From Fragum whitleyi (lineage: Eukaryota; Mollusca; Bivalvia; Cardiida; Cardiidae), in the NCBI GenBank assembly GCA_948146395.1, contig OX411559.1, positions 2,112,001-2,176,000 on the forward strand: a stretch of DNA of 64,000 nucleotides, written 5' to 3'. A model generated the notes under the pieces. The model did no database searches. It was given only the letters and a program-made list of their open reading frames with translations, and was not told where the DNA came from. The translations under genes were made by a program, and so were the position numbers. Positions 12,157 to 22,717 of this stretch are shown piece by piece. Numbering within the stretch: position 1 is the first letter of the stretch; the number at the start of each line of letters is the position of its first letter.

Positions 12157-15100
12157 GTAATTACTGTCGTTAATTCATTTTTTCCTTTTTGTTTGTCATT
12201 TAATAGCAAGAAACAAGAATTGTATTAAAGTACATAAACACGGATGCTTATAAGTAATATGAAAAATCAAAGTACTGAAAGTACTGAGATGTTGGAATGC
12301 ATCGCATGCCCAATTCCCCCGCACCAATAAACAATCACCTTCGGTGGCATATAAAAAGGAACATTATTCTTTGCTTCTTTGCTGTACAACTGTTAACATA
12401 TTTAAGAGGAAATACAATTCAAGTCTGTAGGAACATCATGTTATTATAACTAGTGATGTGGTGATCTAAGGGGTTCGTCATAAACCCTGCAAAAATATAC
12501 TGTAATAAGAAATTTAGGAGGAAGAAAATCTAAGCCAAAATTAGTCAAATCAAAGGGTATTTCAATAGACTGGTAACAGTAAACAACATAGCGGAATTTT
12601 CAAGGTGAAAGGTTTTTTAACGAAATTGATTGGGAGTGGGAGAAAAAAGTTTTGGGTGATATTAAAGGAAGGTTTTCCAATCTCGCTAACTTTCTTCTGG
12701 ATGATCGTTCATTTCTTGAAAATATTATTGACCTTCAAATAGGGATGTTGCGGCACAGGGCCTCTTTTGACTTGAAAACAACATCTTTGCGTTGCAAAAC
12801 AGTGGTCCTATTTCAACCAAACTTTGGCATGGGTGTTTCTTGGGTAATAATGATACTTCACAAAGCGGGTCTCATCTTTACTTTTAAACTCTCTTTCAAG
12901 AGTCGGCCAGTTCTAATCAAGCTTTTAACTACTACTCCATAGGCAACCCCACCCAAAAATAAAACCGTGAAATATTAATTAACCCTTTCCTGTTTTACCA
13001 AATTTTGGACCTGTCCAAATTCAAAGGTTTTGCAGACGAAAATTTAAAGTGGATTTAATTTGAAAAATAACCATTCAGTAGGGTAGGAAATAGTGTGGAA
13101 AAAGAAGAAATTGCTTGTCAGAAGCAATTTCTTCTTTTTTCACAATGTTTTCTCAATCATAAAATCACAGGCACGTAAAAAGTAGGGATTGAACAGCAAA
13201 GGGTTAAACCAAAAATATATATGAACACGGACAGGAATGTGCTTATTTTGACCGAAGTCCTCCCAAATCGGTTTGCCAGTTTCAACCAAACTCGGCATTG
13301 AAGTTCTTTGCCGGATCCCTTCTCAAATCTTGTCCCTAAGATTTGATTGGCCCTCAGGTATGGGTATGACAGTGCGAGGCTTGTTTTGACTTAAGAAACT
13401 TTAACCATCTCCTCCTAAATGAATAGGCAGAATGATTTGGCAGATTTTTTGTGACCTTTCTTAAAGCATTTTACAGCACTTTGTTTCTCGTTAATCTAAA
13501 ACTTAATATGTGAACGAATTATGGTAATCATGTGCTTCGGATTAATGTATAGATCTCTTTAAATTAGGAATTTTGGTTGTAAATTTTCTTTGGCAGTTTA
13601 ATAATAAATCGTCATATTCGGTGTTATTTTTCAATAATTTGTTATCTAATTTACTTAAATTTATTTTATCTGAATAGTTCGCCTGTTTTAACATCAACTA
13701 TTTTACGAATAAAGGAGTTAATGGGTATATCCGGAAAAGCTTAACATTCGGACCAACGCTCGGCCCTTTCCGTAAACATGGAAAATACCACGGACGTAAG
13801 ATTAGTAATTTGGGGTCATTTTTATGTAATACGGCTTTTGGCAATACTTCGATCAATACGTTTGAAGAAAGGAACACTTCTTCAATACTTCGATCGTCTT
13901 TGCAGATCTTTTGTGAATATTATAATTTGACAACAAAACACAGAAAAACACTGCGTTTTGTTATCAAATTAGATTATTCACATTTTTTCTGAAGTTGATT
14001 TTTTTCTCTCAAAGTTATCTTCATGCTTGCGACGTCATATAAACCCACGTTAGAAATTATGCGCTTTAATAGCTGTGCCAATTTTATTTCCGACGTATTT
14101 CCCGTATAATAGCCAAGGATTCCCAATTAAAACCTTAAATGCAAGGAGCCTTTCTTTTCAAAATAATAATAATAAGATTAATAATAATAAAAATATAATA
14201 AAATCTTGATTTATACTTGTGCTTATACTTTTCATTGTATTCTTTGCACAGTGTACAGTGAAGTTTGCACCTCCAATAGCGATTGTATGACCACAAAATG
14301 TGAGGCTAATGCAACAGTGATATGCCAACACCCCGAGGATGCGGAGATTGTCGTGGATGGGGGAGTTTGTACATGTCCAGATAAAGTACCTATAACTGTT
14401 GGTATGTGTCTTTATATGATAAACGTCTGAATTTTAACGTTACTTTTACAGTAAGTAACATGAAAATGAAATTTATAAATCTCGATTGAAATCATTCTAA
14501 ATTACTCGCTAAACACTCCAGATGTTCATTTCAAACACTCACTCAAACCATTCAAAAGCACTACAAAGGTTTAAAAGATATTTCCAAATCGTAGAAAACG
14601 ATCGAAATTTCATTCAAATCGATAAAATCTTTCCATGATTTTATTGGATGGTGTCGGTTAAAAAGTGTACAATTCGTGTGTGAAGACACACAAATTGGAA
14701 AGAACGTAGACATTTTAGAGGGAGACAATACATATCGCTTATTTCGTACAACTTGGACGAAATAAACAATATTTATTCCACTCAAAACTCGCCCCTCCCC
14801 CATTCTGCAATCATTCCAAAATAATTTGCCTCGTCAACTTCACGTCAATTTTTTAACTGTCAGGACTGCTGATGATGTATATCGTACAGTGATAAACCAA
14901 ATTAAAGAGGATCGTTGTGGATAGTGAAGTGTGTAGAGTTTGTGGAGTGTACTTTTTTTACGAGAGACCGGTGGTGACTTCTTTAACTCACACTTCACGC
15001 TTCAAACTTCAAACATATGATATGAAATGTGAAGTGCGAAGTGTGAAGTTTGAAATGAGAAGTGTGAAATGTGAAGTGTGATCTATGAAGTGTGAACTAT

Positions 15101-16342
15101 GAAGTGTGAAGTGTGAACTATGAAGTGTGAAGTTGAAATTTGTCAAAGGTGGTGTTTATCAAGTTGCTGTATAAACTTCCCAGTTTACAGTTCACATTAA
15201 AACCTCACACTTCAAACTTTCACTTCAAAAGTCACATTTCATAGTTCACACTTCAAACTTCACATTTCAAAGTTCACACTTCAAGCTTCACATTTCATAG
15301 TTCACACTTCAAACTTCACACTTCACATTTCATAATTCACACTTCAAAGTTCACACTTCAAAGTTCACACTTCAAACTTCACACTTCACACTTCATTGTG
15401 TTTGAAGTGTGAAGTTAAAATTTAAGAAATGTCACCACCAGTTCACGCTTCCGCGTTCACATTTCAAAGAAAATAATTTTGAAGTGTGAAGCGTGAAGTG
15501 TCAATAAAAGAAGTCACCACTGGTCTTTCGTATTTTTTTATCAAGTACAGTTAACAACATCGTAAAATTGATTAGATGAATAATTGTGGAATAGTTTTGG
15601 AATGAAATTGATTGAATTTTTGGAGCGAGTTTTGAGTTATTTTCATGGGAGGTAATCCAATATCGCAAGTTTAGTTCAGGATGACCAAAATAAGTGTCAT
15701 TAAACACCTCCCTTTAAAAGTTTTGCTTATATATTTAAAAATAGCTTCCTATTTCTTCAAGCTTTTGATGTTTAAATTAATTTATTTAGCTTTTGTTGGC
15801 ATACCCCACAAGTAAGAAAATAATTCTCCTTTTCGATCATAAAACATTCTTTGAGACTTCATAGAACGCACGCTTAAGAATCAATGAATATGACCGAATT
15901 TCTTCTTCCTATGTTAACCATTTGATATAAATCTGTGCGTGACATTTCCAACAATTTTAAATGTGCGCAAAGCAAAGATTGTGGCCAGCCTGTGCAGCTG
16001 CACAGTCTGACCAGAATCTTCTCTATGCACAATATAGATAGATAAGGTCTTAATACCTCTTCTGGCCATCAGCATAAATTGGTATTGTTTATATATTATA
16101 TTGTTGTCAACGCTGCTAAATGTTTATACCGCACACAGGTGTGATATTGTTGGAAATTTCACGCACAGGCTCATCTTTCTTTTTTGTGAAATTAGATGTG
16201 TTTCTATCTAATGTGCCTTTTTTCAGAATGCAACACCCGAGAGGACTGTTTTAGCCTGACAACCCTAACCTGCCAACAGTCTATGCGTCATTGCTATGAC
16301 AACAATTGTATCTGTGACAGATACCCTATCGGCAAACGATGA
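12105..16342 (+). CDS. Secreted 12-cysteine protein, cvSI-type serine protease inhibitor-like (three exons)
   Basis: Joining exons 12105-12156, 14252-14401 and 16227-16342 gives 318 nt: 105 residues plus TGA. All junctions are GT..AG and phase 1. Residues 1-20 (MELKALSFALVIVGFSYVYS) form a signal peptide, so the product should be secreted. The mature part has 12 cysteines in two six-cysteine modules: C23, 29, 34, 42, 57, 59 and C69, 75, 83, 90, 95, 97, each closing with a C-x-C. Exon 2 codes module one, exon 3 module two. There is an N-glycosylation sequon at N37. Size and cysteine count fit the oyster cvSI inhibitors (MEROPS I84), described as small 12-cysteine inhibitors of subtilisin-type proteases, including that of the parasite Perkinsus. 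The assignment is by pattern only; no reactive-site loop can be named. A different small cysteine-rich family is possible. Confidence 0.72.
12600..13480 (-). repeat. Degenerate Helitron-like tandem-repeat block inside intron 1
   Basis: Phrases such as TTTCAACCAAACTTTGGCAT, GGGTGTTTCTTGGGTAAT and TTGATTGGCCCTCAGGTATG match, with heavy divergence, the repeat unit of 3850-5748. The block is split by the piggyBac-like MITE at 12983-13203, so it is older than that MITE. No 5' or 3' end is recognisable. Confidence 0.55.
12983..13203 (+). mobile_element. piggyBac-like MITE with TTAA duplication, copy 1 (in intron 1)
   Basis: The 221 bp element starts CCCTTTCC and ends AAAGGG, flanked on both sides by TTAA (12979-12982 and 13204-13207). 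TTAA with CCCTTT-type ends is the signature of piggyBac-like transposons. The interior has a strong hairpin, AAGAAGAAATTGCTT paired with AAGCAATTTCTTCTT (about 13098-13137). The near-identical copy is at 33733-33954. Confidence 0.88.
13690..14120 (+). mobile_element. Hairpin element family B, copy 1 (in intron 1)
   Basis: A hairpin at 13923-13971 pairs TAATTTGACAACAAAACACA with its near-complement ending ATCAAATTA. To its right lies GACGTCATATAAACCCACG followed by ATGCGCTTTAATAGCTG. Both the hairpin and flanking sequence on each side match 63690-63945 in reverse complement, and the right flank matches 63000-63243. Outer limits are approximate. Confidence 0.6.
14252..14401 (+). CDS. Exon 2 of the 12-cysteine gene (first six-cysteine module)
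   Basis: The acceptor TTCTTTGCACAG ends at 14251; the donor GTATGT starts at 14402. It codes VYSEVCTSNSDC at its start and GGVCTCPDKVPITV at its end, keeping phase 1 on both sides, as expected for a module that can be shuffled or duplicated. The acceptor two codons later (GTGTACAG) would put the cysteines out of frame. Confidence 0.78.
14485..14863 (+). mobile_element. TA/CAGTT MITE copy in intron 2, left end lost
   Basis: Landmarks: TCAAACACTCACTCAAACCA, CATGATTTTATTGGATGG, GAGACAATACATATCGC with a partial inverted partner, CTCAAAACTCGCCCC and the right end ATTTTTTAACTGTC. The left inverted repeat is degenerate. The right end is followed by non-MITE sequence up to the satellite element at 14963. 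Confidence 0.7.
14963..15527. repeat. Inverted satellite of GAAGTGTGAA units with its own terminal inverted repeats
   Basis: The outer ends are ACCGGTGGTGACTTCTTT (from 14965) and, inverted, AAAGAAGTCACCACTGGTCT (to about 15527). Between them runs a 10-13 bp unit: mostly GAAGTGTGAA on the plus strand over 15020-15135, then TTCACACTTCAAAC, its complement, over 15195-15395, then plus-sense units again. The whole can fold back on itself. It lies in intron 2, between two fragments of the TA/CAGTT MITE. Confidence 0.75.
15546..15715 (-). mobile_element. TA/CAGTT MITE fragment, minus orientation (intron 2)
   Basis: It begins TACAGTTAACAACATCGTAA, the consensus right end in reverse complement, and runs through GGAGCGAGTTTTGAG and GGGAGGTAATCCAATATCGC before stopping at CCTCCCTTTAAAAG. 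About one third of a full element. Confidence 0.75.
15932..16181 (+). mobile_element. MITE with GTGCGTGA terminal inverted repeats, copy 2 (intron 2)
   Basis: The left end TCTGTGCGTGACATTTCCAA pairs with the right end ATTGTTGGAAATTTCACGCA followed by CAGGCTCA. The interior GGCCAGCCTGTGCAGCTGCA and GTCTGACCAGA match copy 1 at 6660-6897. It ends only about 45 bp before the exon 3 acceptor. Confidence 0.72.
16227..16342 (+). CDS. Exon 3 of the 12-cysteine gene (second module and stop)
   Basis: The acceptor CCTTTTTTCAG ends at 16226. It codes ECNTREDCFS to CYDNNCICDRYPIGKR, then TGA at 16340-16342. The spacing C-x5-C ... C-x4-C-x-C mirrors exon 2, which supports an ancient internal duplication. 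The protein ends in a basic GKR. No clear AATAAA was seen close downstream. Confidence 0.78.
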
Positions 16343-16594
16343 AACTTGTATTATGTAACACAGCTAATGGGACTTTAGTCAATTCACATTGAATACTAAG
16401 AACGTGTTGTATTTTGTCTAGTTTAAAAATGAATCATTAATATTTGTTGATTTCCTTTTACCCTATCATTTTCAGACGCGTTTTTGATGAAATAGTATTT
16501 TTAGCAATACAATTATGATTTCTTTAATAATTACAAATTATTATTATTATTATTATTAAAAATACAAAAAAACCAAAGAAAGAAAAAATGATTT

Positions 16595-16962
16595 AGATTG
16601 TTTGTTTCAGTTTAAGATCGATTTATATTTCATTGAGTGAACAACAAAAGATTTTCACGAGAACATACAGTTTTTGTTGTTCATGGAATGAAATATAAAT
16701 CGATCTTACTCGAAACAAACGATTATTCTATTTCTTTTACGTAAAAATTAGACAAAATGTGAAATTTATAGGACATATTTTCGTAAAGCGCGTGATTGAA
16801 CGTGATTGCCACGCAACGTTCATTGTGACGTCACTTTTTTCGCCCCGCATAAATGACTTTAGATAGGATTTTTGATAATTTCACTACTTTTGCGGTAGAT
16901 TATCAAGTGATAATCTACCGTTTTTTCTCGACAAACCACCAAAAAGTATTAAAGAAAGCAAA
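16595..16962 (-). mobile_element. Hairpin element family A, copy 2 (minus)
   Basis: In reverse complement this matches 8665-9075: hairpin arms around 16600-16725 (AAGATCGATTTATATTTCAT and its partner), body with TGACGTCA at 16826-16833 and GCGCGTGATTGAACGTGATT, and a second perfect palindrome at about 16893-16920 (CGGTAGATTATCA / TGATAATCTACCG). It lies about 250 bp downstream of the cysteine-rich gene's stop codon. Confidence 0.7.
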
Positions 16963-17785
16963 ATTTTAATCAAAACTGAAATCAAGAAGACTCATCACGA
17001 AGTAGGTTTTGTTGAGGATTGAAGCAGGTCCATAGTTTTGAGATTTTGTGAGTCTGAAACTTAAAAATGAGTAACAGGGACTCATTAAACTATCTGATGC
17101 GAGTCCCTTGGAACCTGCGGGAATTATCTTCAGAGAAGTATTCTTTCATGAAAATGCGCCCATAAATTTCATATCTAAGGTAAAGATCGTTTACCTTTTA
17201 TCACGTTAATTCTCGATTTTTTTTCATAAGTTGACTAAAACGGGTTGTTCTCTAAATCGGACTAGTCGATAATTAAGGATTAATTAATTAAAGAAAGGAC
17301 TTTTTCGGTCCCAGTATGGAATATTACGTATCACTACGGATAGAACTGTTTCGTAGCTTCTCCGTGGCTTCTATCCGTGAATGTGTGACATAGGTATGAG
17401 TGAAGTTCTCAGCGTAAATGAAATAAGGATTTTGTTAAATGGCTCGTATAGAAGTTAGAACCGTAGTAGTACGGTACATATATGTATATTTGTGTAATAT
17501 CCGAATCTGTGGCACAATTGTATTTTCTGAAAATTTTTACAGCTTAATCATACGGTTTTATTAAAGACGACAATTATTTCAGGAATATAAAGTGGGCTAA
17601 AATTTTCGCACATTAACTGTGAACGTATCTATTAACGCCTGCCTTATCTTTTCTTCAGATCACGAATTTAAGTTCGAGTGATACATGTAGCACTTTATGA
17701 AATTCTATAGTAGAGCTAAAATAGACCATCTTGGAAGTTTTAACTGTGTCATTACACACTCGACTCGACATGAGAAGGGCCGTTA

Positions 17786-18213
17786 CAGTTAAACACATCG
17801 TGAAATTGACAATCGCTCCGATCAAAAATATTCGACATCGATCACTCAGCGCTCAATTCATTCGTTCCAAACACTCACTCAAATCGATCAAAATCGCTCA
17901 AAAATCATTTGAAAACGTTTCGAAAGTGTCAAAGACGATCAACATTTAATTCAAATTGATCAAATCATTCTACGATTTTATTGGCTGGTGTGCATTTTAA
18001 AGTGTCTGATTGTTCCGAGAACACACTTAAACAGTCAAGTACGTATATTTCATTAACGGGAGGTAATTAATATCGCTAATTTTGTTCAAAATTAGCGATT
18101 TTGGAATACTTCCCTTTAATTTCATCCAAAACTCGCTACACACACTCATTCAAATTCATTCCAAAATCATTCGAAATTTATTCATCTTGTCTATTTCACG
18201 ATGTTCTAAACTG
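17786..18213 (+). mobile_element. TA/CAGTT MITE, complete copy (duplication copy 1)
   Basis: The left end CAGTTAAACACATCGTGAAA follows TA (17784-17785); the right end TTTCACGATGTTCTAAACTG precedes TA (18214-18215). TA duplications with CAGT ends suggest Tc1/mariner mobilisation. The core holds GGGAGGTAATTAATATCGCT with its inverted partner, so the transcript could fold into one long hairpin. A 72-codon frame across it is only element sequence. Confidence 0.85.
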
Positions 18214-18574
18214 TACTTTTAAACATTCGTTTGTACGTATTCTTGAAAATTAATCATTTACAAATGCCATTCTGAATTCTGAAAAAAGTATGTTTTCATT
18301 AACCTATGATCTTTCCTGCGTTCAATATGATAACGTTCTTGAAATGTTACCCCGCTTTGCACATGCACTAATGATATATTTTATGTAACCTTTGAGAACG
18401 TATAATTATCCAGAGTATCCGAGACACAAAAAGGACAAAAGAGGAATTTTACTAATGAAAGTATTAAAAAAAAATATCTATTAAAGGTTAACTGCATGTA
18501 ACATACATGTATCTGATAAAGTCATAAGCATAAAAGGTTACAGATAAATTTGGCTGTTAACGCGTTTTTTGTCA

Positions 18575-18735
18575 GATCGCGGTGACTGGAGCATTTATCA
18601 ATGTGTTCCTGATATGTGTCGCCCCAAGAAATACCATGACATTATTTACAAGTCCCAGCTGCTATCCCACAGACATTTAGGTTTACGATTATCCACCCAC
18701 AATACCGTAAAGGATATACGCCGAACATCGTACCA
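18575..18735 (-). mobile_element. Degenerate SINE body, minus (duplication copy 1)
   Basis: The reverse-complement order of GATCGCGGTGACTGGAGCAT, GAAATACCATGACATTATTT, AGCTGCTATCCCACAGAC and TTTACGATTATCCACCCACA follows the SINE body. The tRNA-like head is not visible. The duplicate is at about 24295-24455. Confidence 0.6.
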
Positions 18736-18883
18736 ATGACACCCATGGTTGAAGATACAGTTAACTATTGTGAAACATTGTTGGCCTGACACTCATTACT
18801 TTTCGTACACTTTCGTTAATATCCGCGAGGTTATTAAAAAAAATTCTTTGAACATCACATAAAATAATGAAATTGTTAGAACT

Positions 18884-18965
18884 GGGTCCGTAGCGCAGTG
18901 GTCTAAACCGTTTGACACTTAGATTTATTGATCTGACGGACCAGGTTCAAATACGTACGCAGTCG
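18884..18965 (+). mobile_element. tRNA-like Pol III segment, second SINE type or tRNA pseudogene
   Basis: Box A TAGCGCAGTGGTCTAAAC (18891) matches the tRNA consensus well. Box B GGTTCAAATAC (18944) is a weaker match. GGTCCGT at the start can pair with ACGGACC just before box B, unlike a normal cloverleaf, and no proper acceptor pairing to a 3' end is visible. It is therefore not called a functional tRNA. Confidence 0.5.
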
Positions 18966-19800
18966 GATACAGTGTTGTTGTTTTTTTCTCTCTCTCAACT
19001 TAATTTAATTTTATGATTAATCAAATGGACAGTTTTATTGTCTCTTGAATTTCTTGTTTGTAATATTCTATATTACAGTTTTTTTCCAAATCAAATGCCT
19101 CATTACTTTAATTTTCATGTAATTAATAAGCTGTTATCACTTATTCAAGCTGAGGCCACGAGGTTTTTGATCGTCAACTTAGCCTTTTTTGTTTCTCTAA
19201 AGCAGCAACTAACTGACTCAGTTGAATTATCTTCTAAATCTTTCGATTATGACATTTAATGCCAATAATATTATTACTATTTTTCATTGCTTGTCGTTAC
19301 ATCTGTTAATTCCTTTTTACGGAATTCTTTATCAATTTCTCATTTATTTTGAAGGGTCTGATAAATTCATTCTGTATTTTTATCTGAAAAACCAAAACAT
19401 TTTCTGTTGTGCCTAGGCTTATTATCAATAAGAAACCGCTTGATGCTGAATATCAAACGGACAGCCCACACAGAACGATGAACAAAATAAAGCAAACTGT
19501 GTCGTGCTTTTTTTATAAACAAAAATTTGAATTACACCCACTAAAAGTAACTTCGTATTAACAAAAACAAACAAACAAAAAAAAAAAAGAATAAGGCGAG
19601 AAAGAGATTCGATCTTCGGACCTCTGCATTGCAATTTCCCGACCTTTCACCTATAGCTGTGTCTGGTCACTTATCACAATTGTGTATATTTTGTTATTTG
19701 AATGTACTGTTCGCGTATTTTGAATCTATATAAGGAAGTGGGTTCCGAATATCAATGAAGGTCAACAGGAATATTAAATGAGTGACAGGTCAGCAATGTT

Positions 19801-20416
19801 TCACAATACATCGTAAAATTGACCTTTAACTCAATCAAAACAATTCTACATCGCCCACTTAGCGATCCATTAATTAATTAATTAATTAATTAATTAATTT
19901 ATTCATTCATTCATTCATTAATTAATTAATTAATTAATTAATTAATTAATTAATTAATTAATTAATTAATTAATTAATTAATTTATTTATTTATTTATTT
20001 ATTTATTAATTAATTAATTAATTAATTAATTCATTCATTCATTCATTCATTCATTCCAGACACTCACTCAAACCATTCAAAAACGCTCAGAACTCACCGA
20101 ATAAAATATAACAACAATTTCGTTCAAAATTAAAATAGCTGGGGAAAAAAATATCTGGATTTCACTTTTTTTAATTTGAATTGTAAGCGTCTGATTGATT
20201 CTTGAAGAAATAGGGAGATATCTATAGAACTCGTATGTATGTTTTATTGACGGGAGGTAATAAATATTGCTTATTTTGTTCATCTTGAACAAAATTTGCA
20301 ATACTGCATTACCTCCCATTAAATTCACTCAAAAGTCGCTCCACACATTCATACAATTTCATTCCTAAATCATTCCATCATCATTCACCTTGTCAATTTC
20401 ACGATGTTGTTAACTC
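19801..20416 (+). mobile_element. TA/CAGTT MITE enlarged by a microsatellite (duplication copy 1)
   Basis: The left end is degenerate (CACAATACATCGTAAAATTG); the right end CAATTTCACGATGTTGTTAA is good. Midway, GGGAGGTAATAAATATTGCT and its partner AATACTGCATTACCTCCC are both present. The ATTCATTC stretch normal for the family has expanded into the repeat at 19866-20056. Confidence 0.8.
19866..20056. repeat. Compound tetranucleotide microsatellite (TTAA/ATTC/TTTA)n
   Basis: About 190 bp of TTAA, interrupted by TCAT and TTTA tetramers, lies inside a MITE. The orthologous place in duplication copy 2 (25587-25657) is only about 70 bp, so it has changed length since the duplication or differs between haplotypes. 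Confidence 0.95.
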
Positions 20417-20617
20417 TAAGTCTTATTCAAGATTAAGAAAATCTTCATGTCCAAATAACGGCTGGCGAATCACGTGATACAGCAAGTTAAGAAAACCGTC
20501 AATAACTCTGTTTAAACGTAACCCATTTTGAATTCGGGTTGAAGCAGAGACGGTTGGAAAATATCAGTAATATGTTGAATGTAACAGATCTTTTGAAATT
20601 CTGCTGACAAAAAGAAA

Positions 20618-20872
20618 ACAAGAGTACCTTTGGCCCTGGTCCGCTCACCTGAGTCTAGCACATAAGGGTATATAAGTCGTTGGTTTTTTGGAGGGGACCA
20701 CCTATGAAACATTTCTGTACAATTTGGTGTAAATTAGCCCAGTAGTTTAGGACAAGATGTCGTTTAAAGAAATTGTTGACGGACGCCAGACGACAACCAA
20801 ATGACGGAAGCTGGACAAAAGGGTGATCACAATACCTCACATGAACACTCTGTACTCAGGTGAGCTACAAAA
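20618..20872 (+). mobile_element. Short Helitron-like element (HINE), both ends (duplication copy 1)
   Basis: The 5' end CAAGAGTACC followed by GGCCCTGGTCCGCTCACCTG; the 3' end ACACTCTGTACTCAGGTGAGCTA. In copy 2 (26183-26437) the 3' hairpin reads intact, CACTCTGTGCTC. A small 3' hairpin followed 10-12 nt later by CTAA or CTAC is Helitron/Helentron-like. It contains no Rep/helicase. Confidence 0.6.
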
Positions 20873-22075
20873 AAGTTCAAATGTTAAAATTGACCCTAAG
20901 TACTACCCTCACCCCCTGTTGCTCCGCACCTTGTTGCCCAACAGTCATAATAGCTGTTTAAATTAAGTTTTATGAGCTGATTATTCTATATCAAATGAAA
21001 AAGCTGTAGAAATTCTGGTTCAGTAGAATTTTTAACAATTGTTAAATTTACCACAAAGCACTTCCTCCTCCCCTTGGGTCTCTGCCCCTGGTCACAAAAC
21101 AATCATGACTATATCTTTTTTGATTAACGTATTTGTAACTATGTAAAAAAGGGTCTATGAGCTGATCATCCTTGTCAAATATAAAGGTTGTAGGGATTCT
21201 GGTTCAGAAGAAGAAGAAGGTTATGGATTTATTTTTTTAAACAAAGTACTACCCCTTCCCCCAAGGCTTCGCACCTGGTGGCCCAACAGTTTTAGAATTA
21301 GCTATTCTAATTATGGTCCATATGCTGATCATCATTGCTATTTTTAAATCTGTAGGGCTTCTGGTTTCGAAGAAGAAGGTTAAAGATTTAAGAATTGCTA
21401 TGAAAAGCTATCCTCCCGCCCCCTGATGCTCCGCACCTGGTGGTCAAACATTCATGATTTTAGCTATTTTAGATAGGGTCTATGAGCTGATCATTCATGT
21501 CAAAGATAAAGGCTGTAGGGATTCTGGTTCATCAGAAGAAGACAGTTAAAGATTTCAAAATTTTCAACAAAGTACTCCCCCCCCCCCAGATACTCTGCAC
21601 CTTGTGGCCGAACAGTCCTGATTTTAATTATTTCAATTAAGGTTATAACTTGATCATCTATGCCAATTTTCAAGTCTGTGGGGATCCTGGTTCCGAAGAA
21701 GAAGAAGGTTAAAGATTACAAAATTTACCCAAAGTACTACCCCCTCCCCCCTGGTGCTCCGCACCTGGTGGCCTAACAGATATGATTTTATCTATTTTAA
21801 TTCAGGTCTATGAACTGATCATACATGCCAAATTATTAGTCGGTAGGACTCCTGGTTGCCATAGCAACCAGGGTTTTTCATGGATTTCAATTCCTTTAGC
21901 TATTTTAGAAGGGGATCACCTAAGCAACATTTCTGTAAAATTTGGTGTTAATTGGCCTAGTAGTTTAGGAGGAGATGTCGTTTAAAGAAATTGTTAACGG
22001 ACGACCGACGGACGGCCGCCGGACAAAAGTTGTTCACAATAGTTCACATGAGCACTTCGTGCTCAGGTGAGCTAA
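20873..22075 (+). repeat. Helitron-like tandem-repeat core with second 3' end (duplication copy 1)
   Basis: Six diverged units of about 160-190 bp, each with GCTCCGCACCTGGTGGC-like, ATGAGCTGATCATC-like and GGTTCAGAAGAAGAAGGTTA-like phrases (for example at 20920, 21263, 21428, 21751). It ends in the hairpin GAGCACTTCGTGCTC, then AGGTGAGCTAAAA, the same 3' end as 54224. A GACCGACGGACGGCC run precedes the end. Copy 2 equivalent: 26438-27692. Confidence 0.7.
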
Positions 22076-22717
22076 AATTATTGACGACCAAGTAAAATAC
22101 TTACTTGCTAGTCAAAAACTCTTTGTCGTTAGATTTTTTAGCCTGGTTTAGCAGGCCGTAGGAAACAACCCTGTATCCTGGAAAATGTCTAGAAAAAGAT
22201 AATCCAGTCAAAAACCGAACAGCGTGTGTACTAGGTGGCTTTTTTGTGCTAACGCACGCGCAAAAAGTAGGTCAGGTATTCGTCATCAACTTTTGTACGA
22301 CAAGAAATGCTTAGTGTGTTCAACGCAGTGCTTGCATATCACTACGCTGCGATAAAATCAAAGTACTGATAGTACTGAAGGCAAGGAAACTGAATAGACG
22401 AAACAATACACGAGGTCAATTTTGAAAAGAAGAAAATGCTGCTTACTAACACTTTCTCCCGCCCCCCTAATATTATCCACCCTTTCTGCAACAAATTTTA
22501 CTTATTTGTCCACATATTGTATGTAAGCTGCAACCCATTACGATTTGGATCTGTCTAAACATTTGTCGTCTGTAATGGATTAATCTAAATTAGAAAAACT
22601 TAAAAGCCTTATCCCATCCCTAAACCCATAAACAGACGGTATAATTTTAGATTGGGCCAACTTGGAAGAGGTTGCAGATAATATATCAACATGAGTGTAA
22701 TTTGATATATATCTAGG
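22076..22717. other. Gene-free stretch at the end of duplication copy 1
   Basis: No domain or element end was recognised. CCAAGTAAAATACTTACTTG near 22088 is a small palindrome. The equivalent in copy 2 is 27693-28349. Confidence 0.4.

Noticed and set aside
14561..14803. An 80-codon minus frame opposite intron 2
   Set aside because: It is CAGTT MITE sequence, as shown by its landmarks and right end.
18884..18965. A functional tRNA gene
   Set aside because: Box A is good but box B is poor, and no standard acceptor stem or anticodon arm can be folded.
19861..20060. A CRISPR-like array in the TTAA/ATTC region
   Set aside because: It is a simple tetranucleotide microsatellite with no spacers, in a eukaryotic context.
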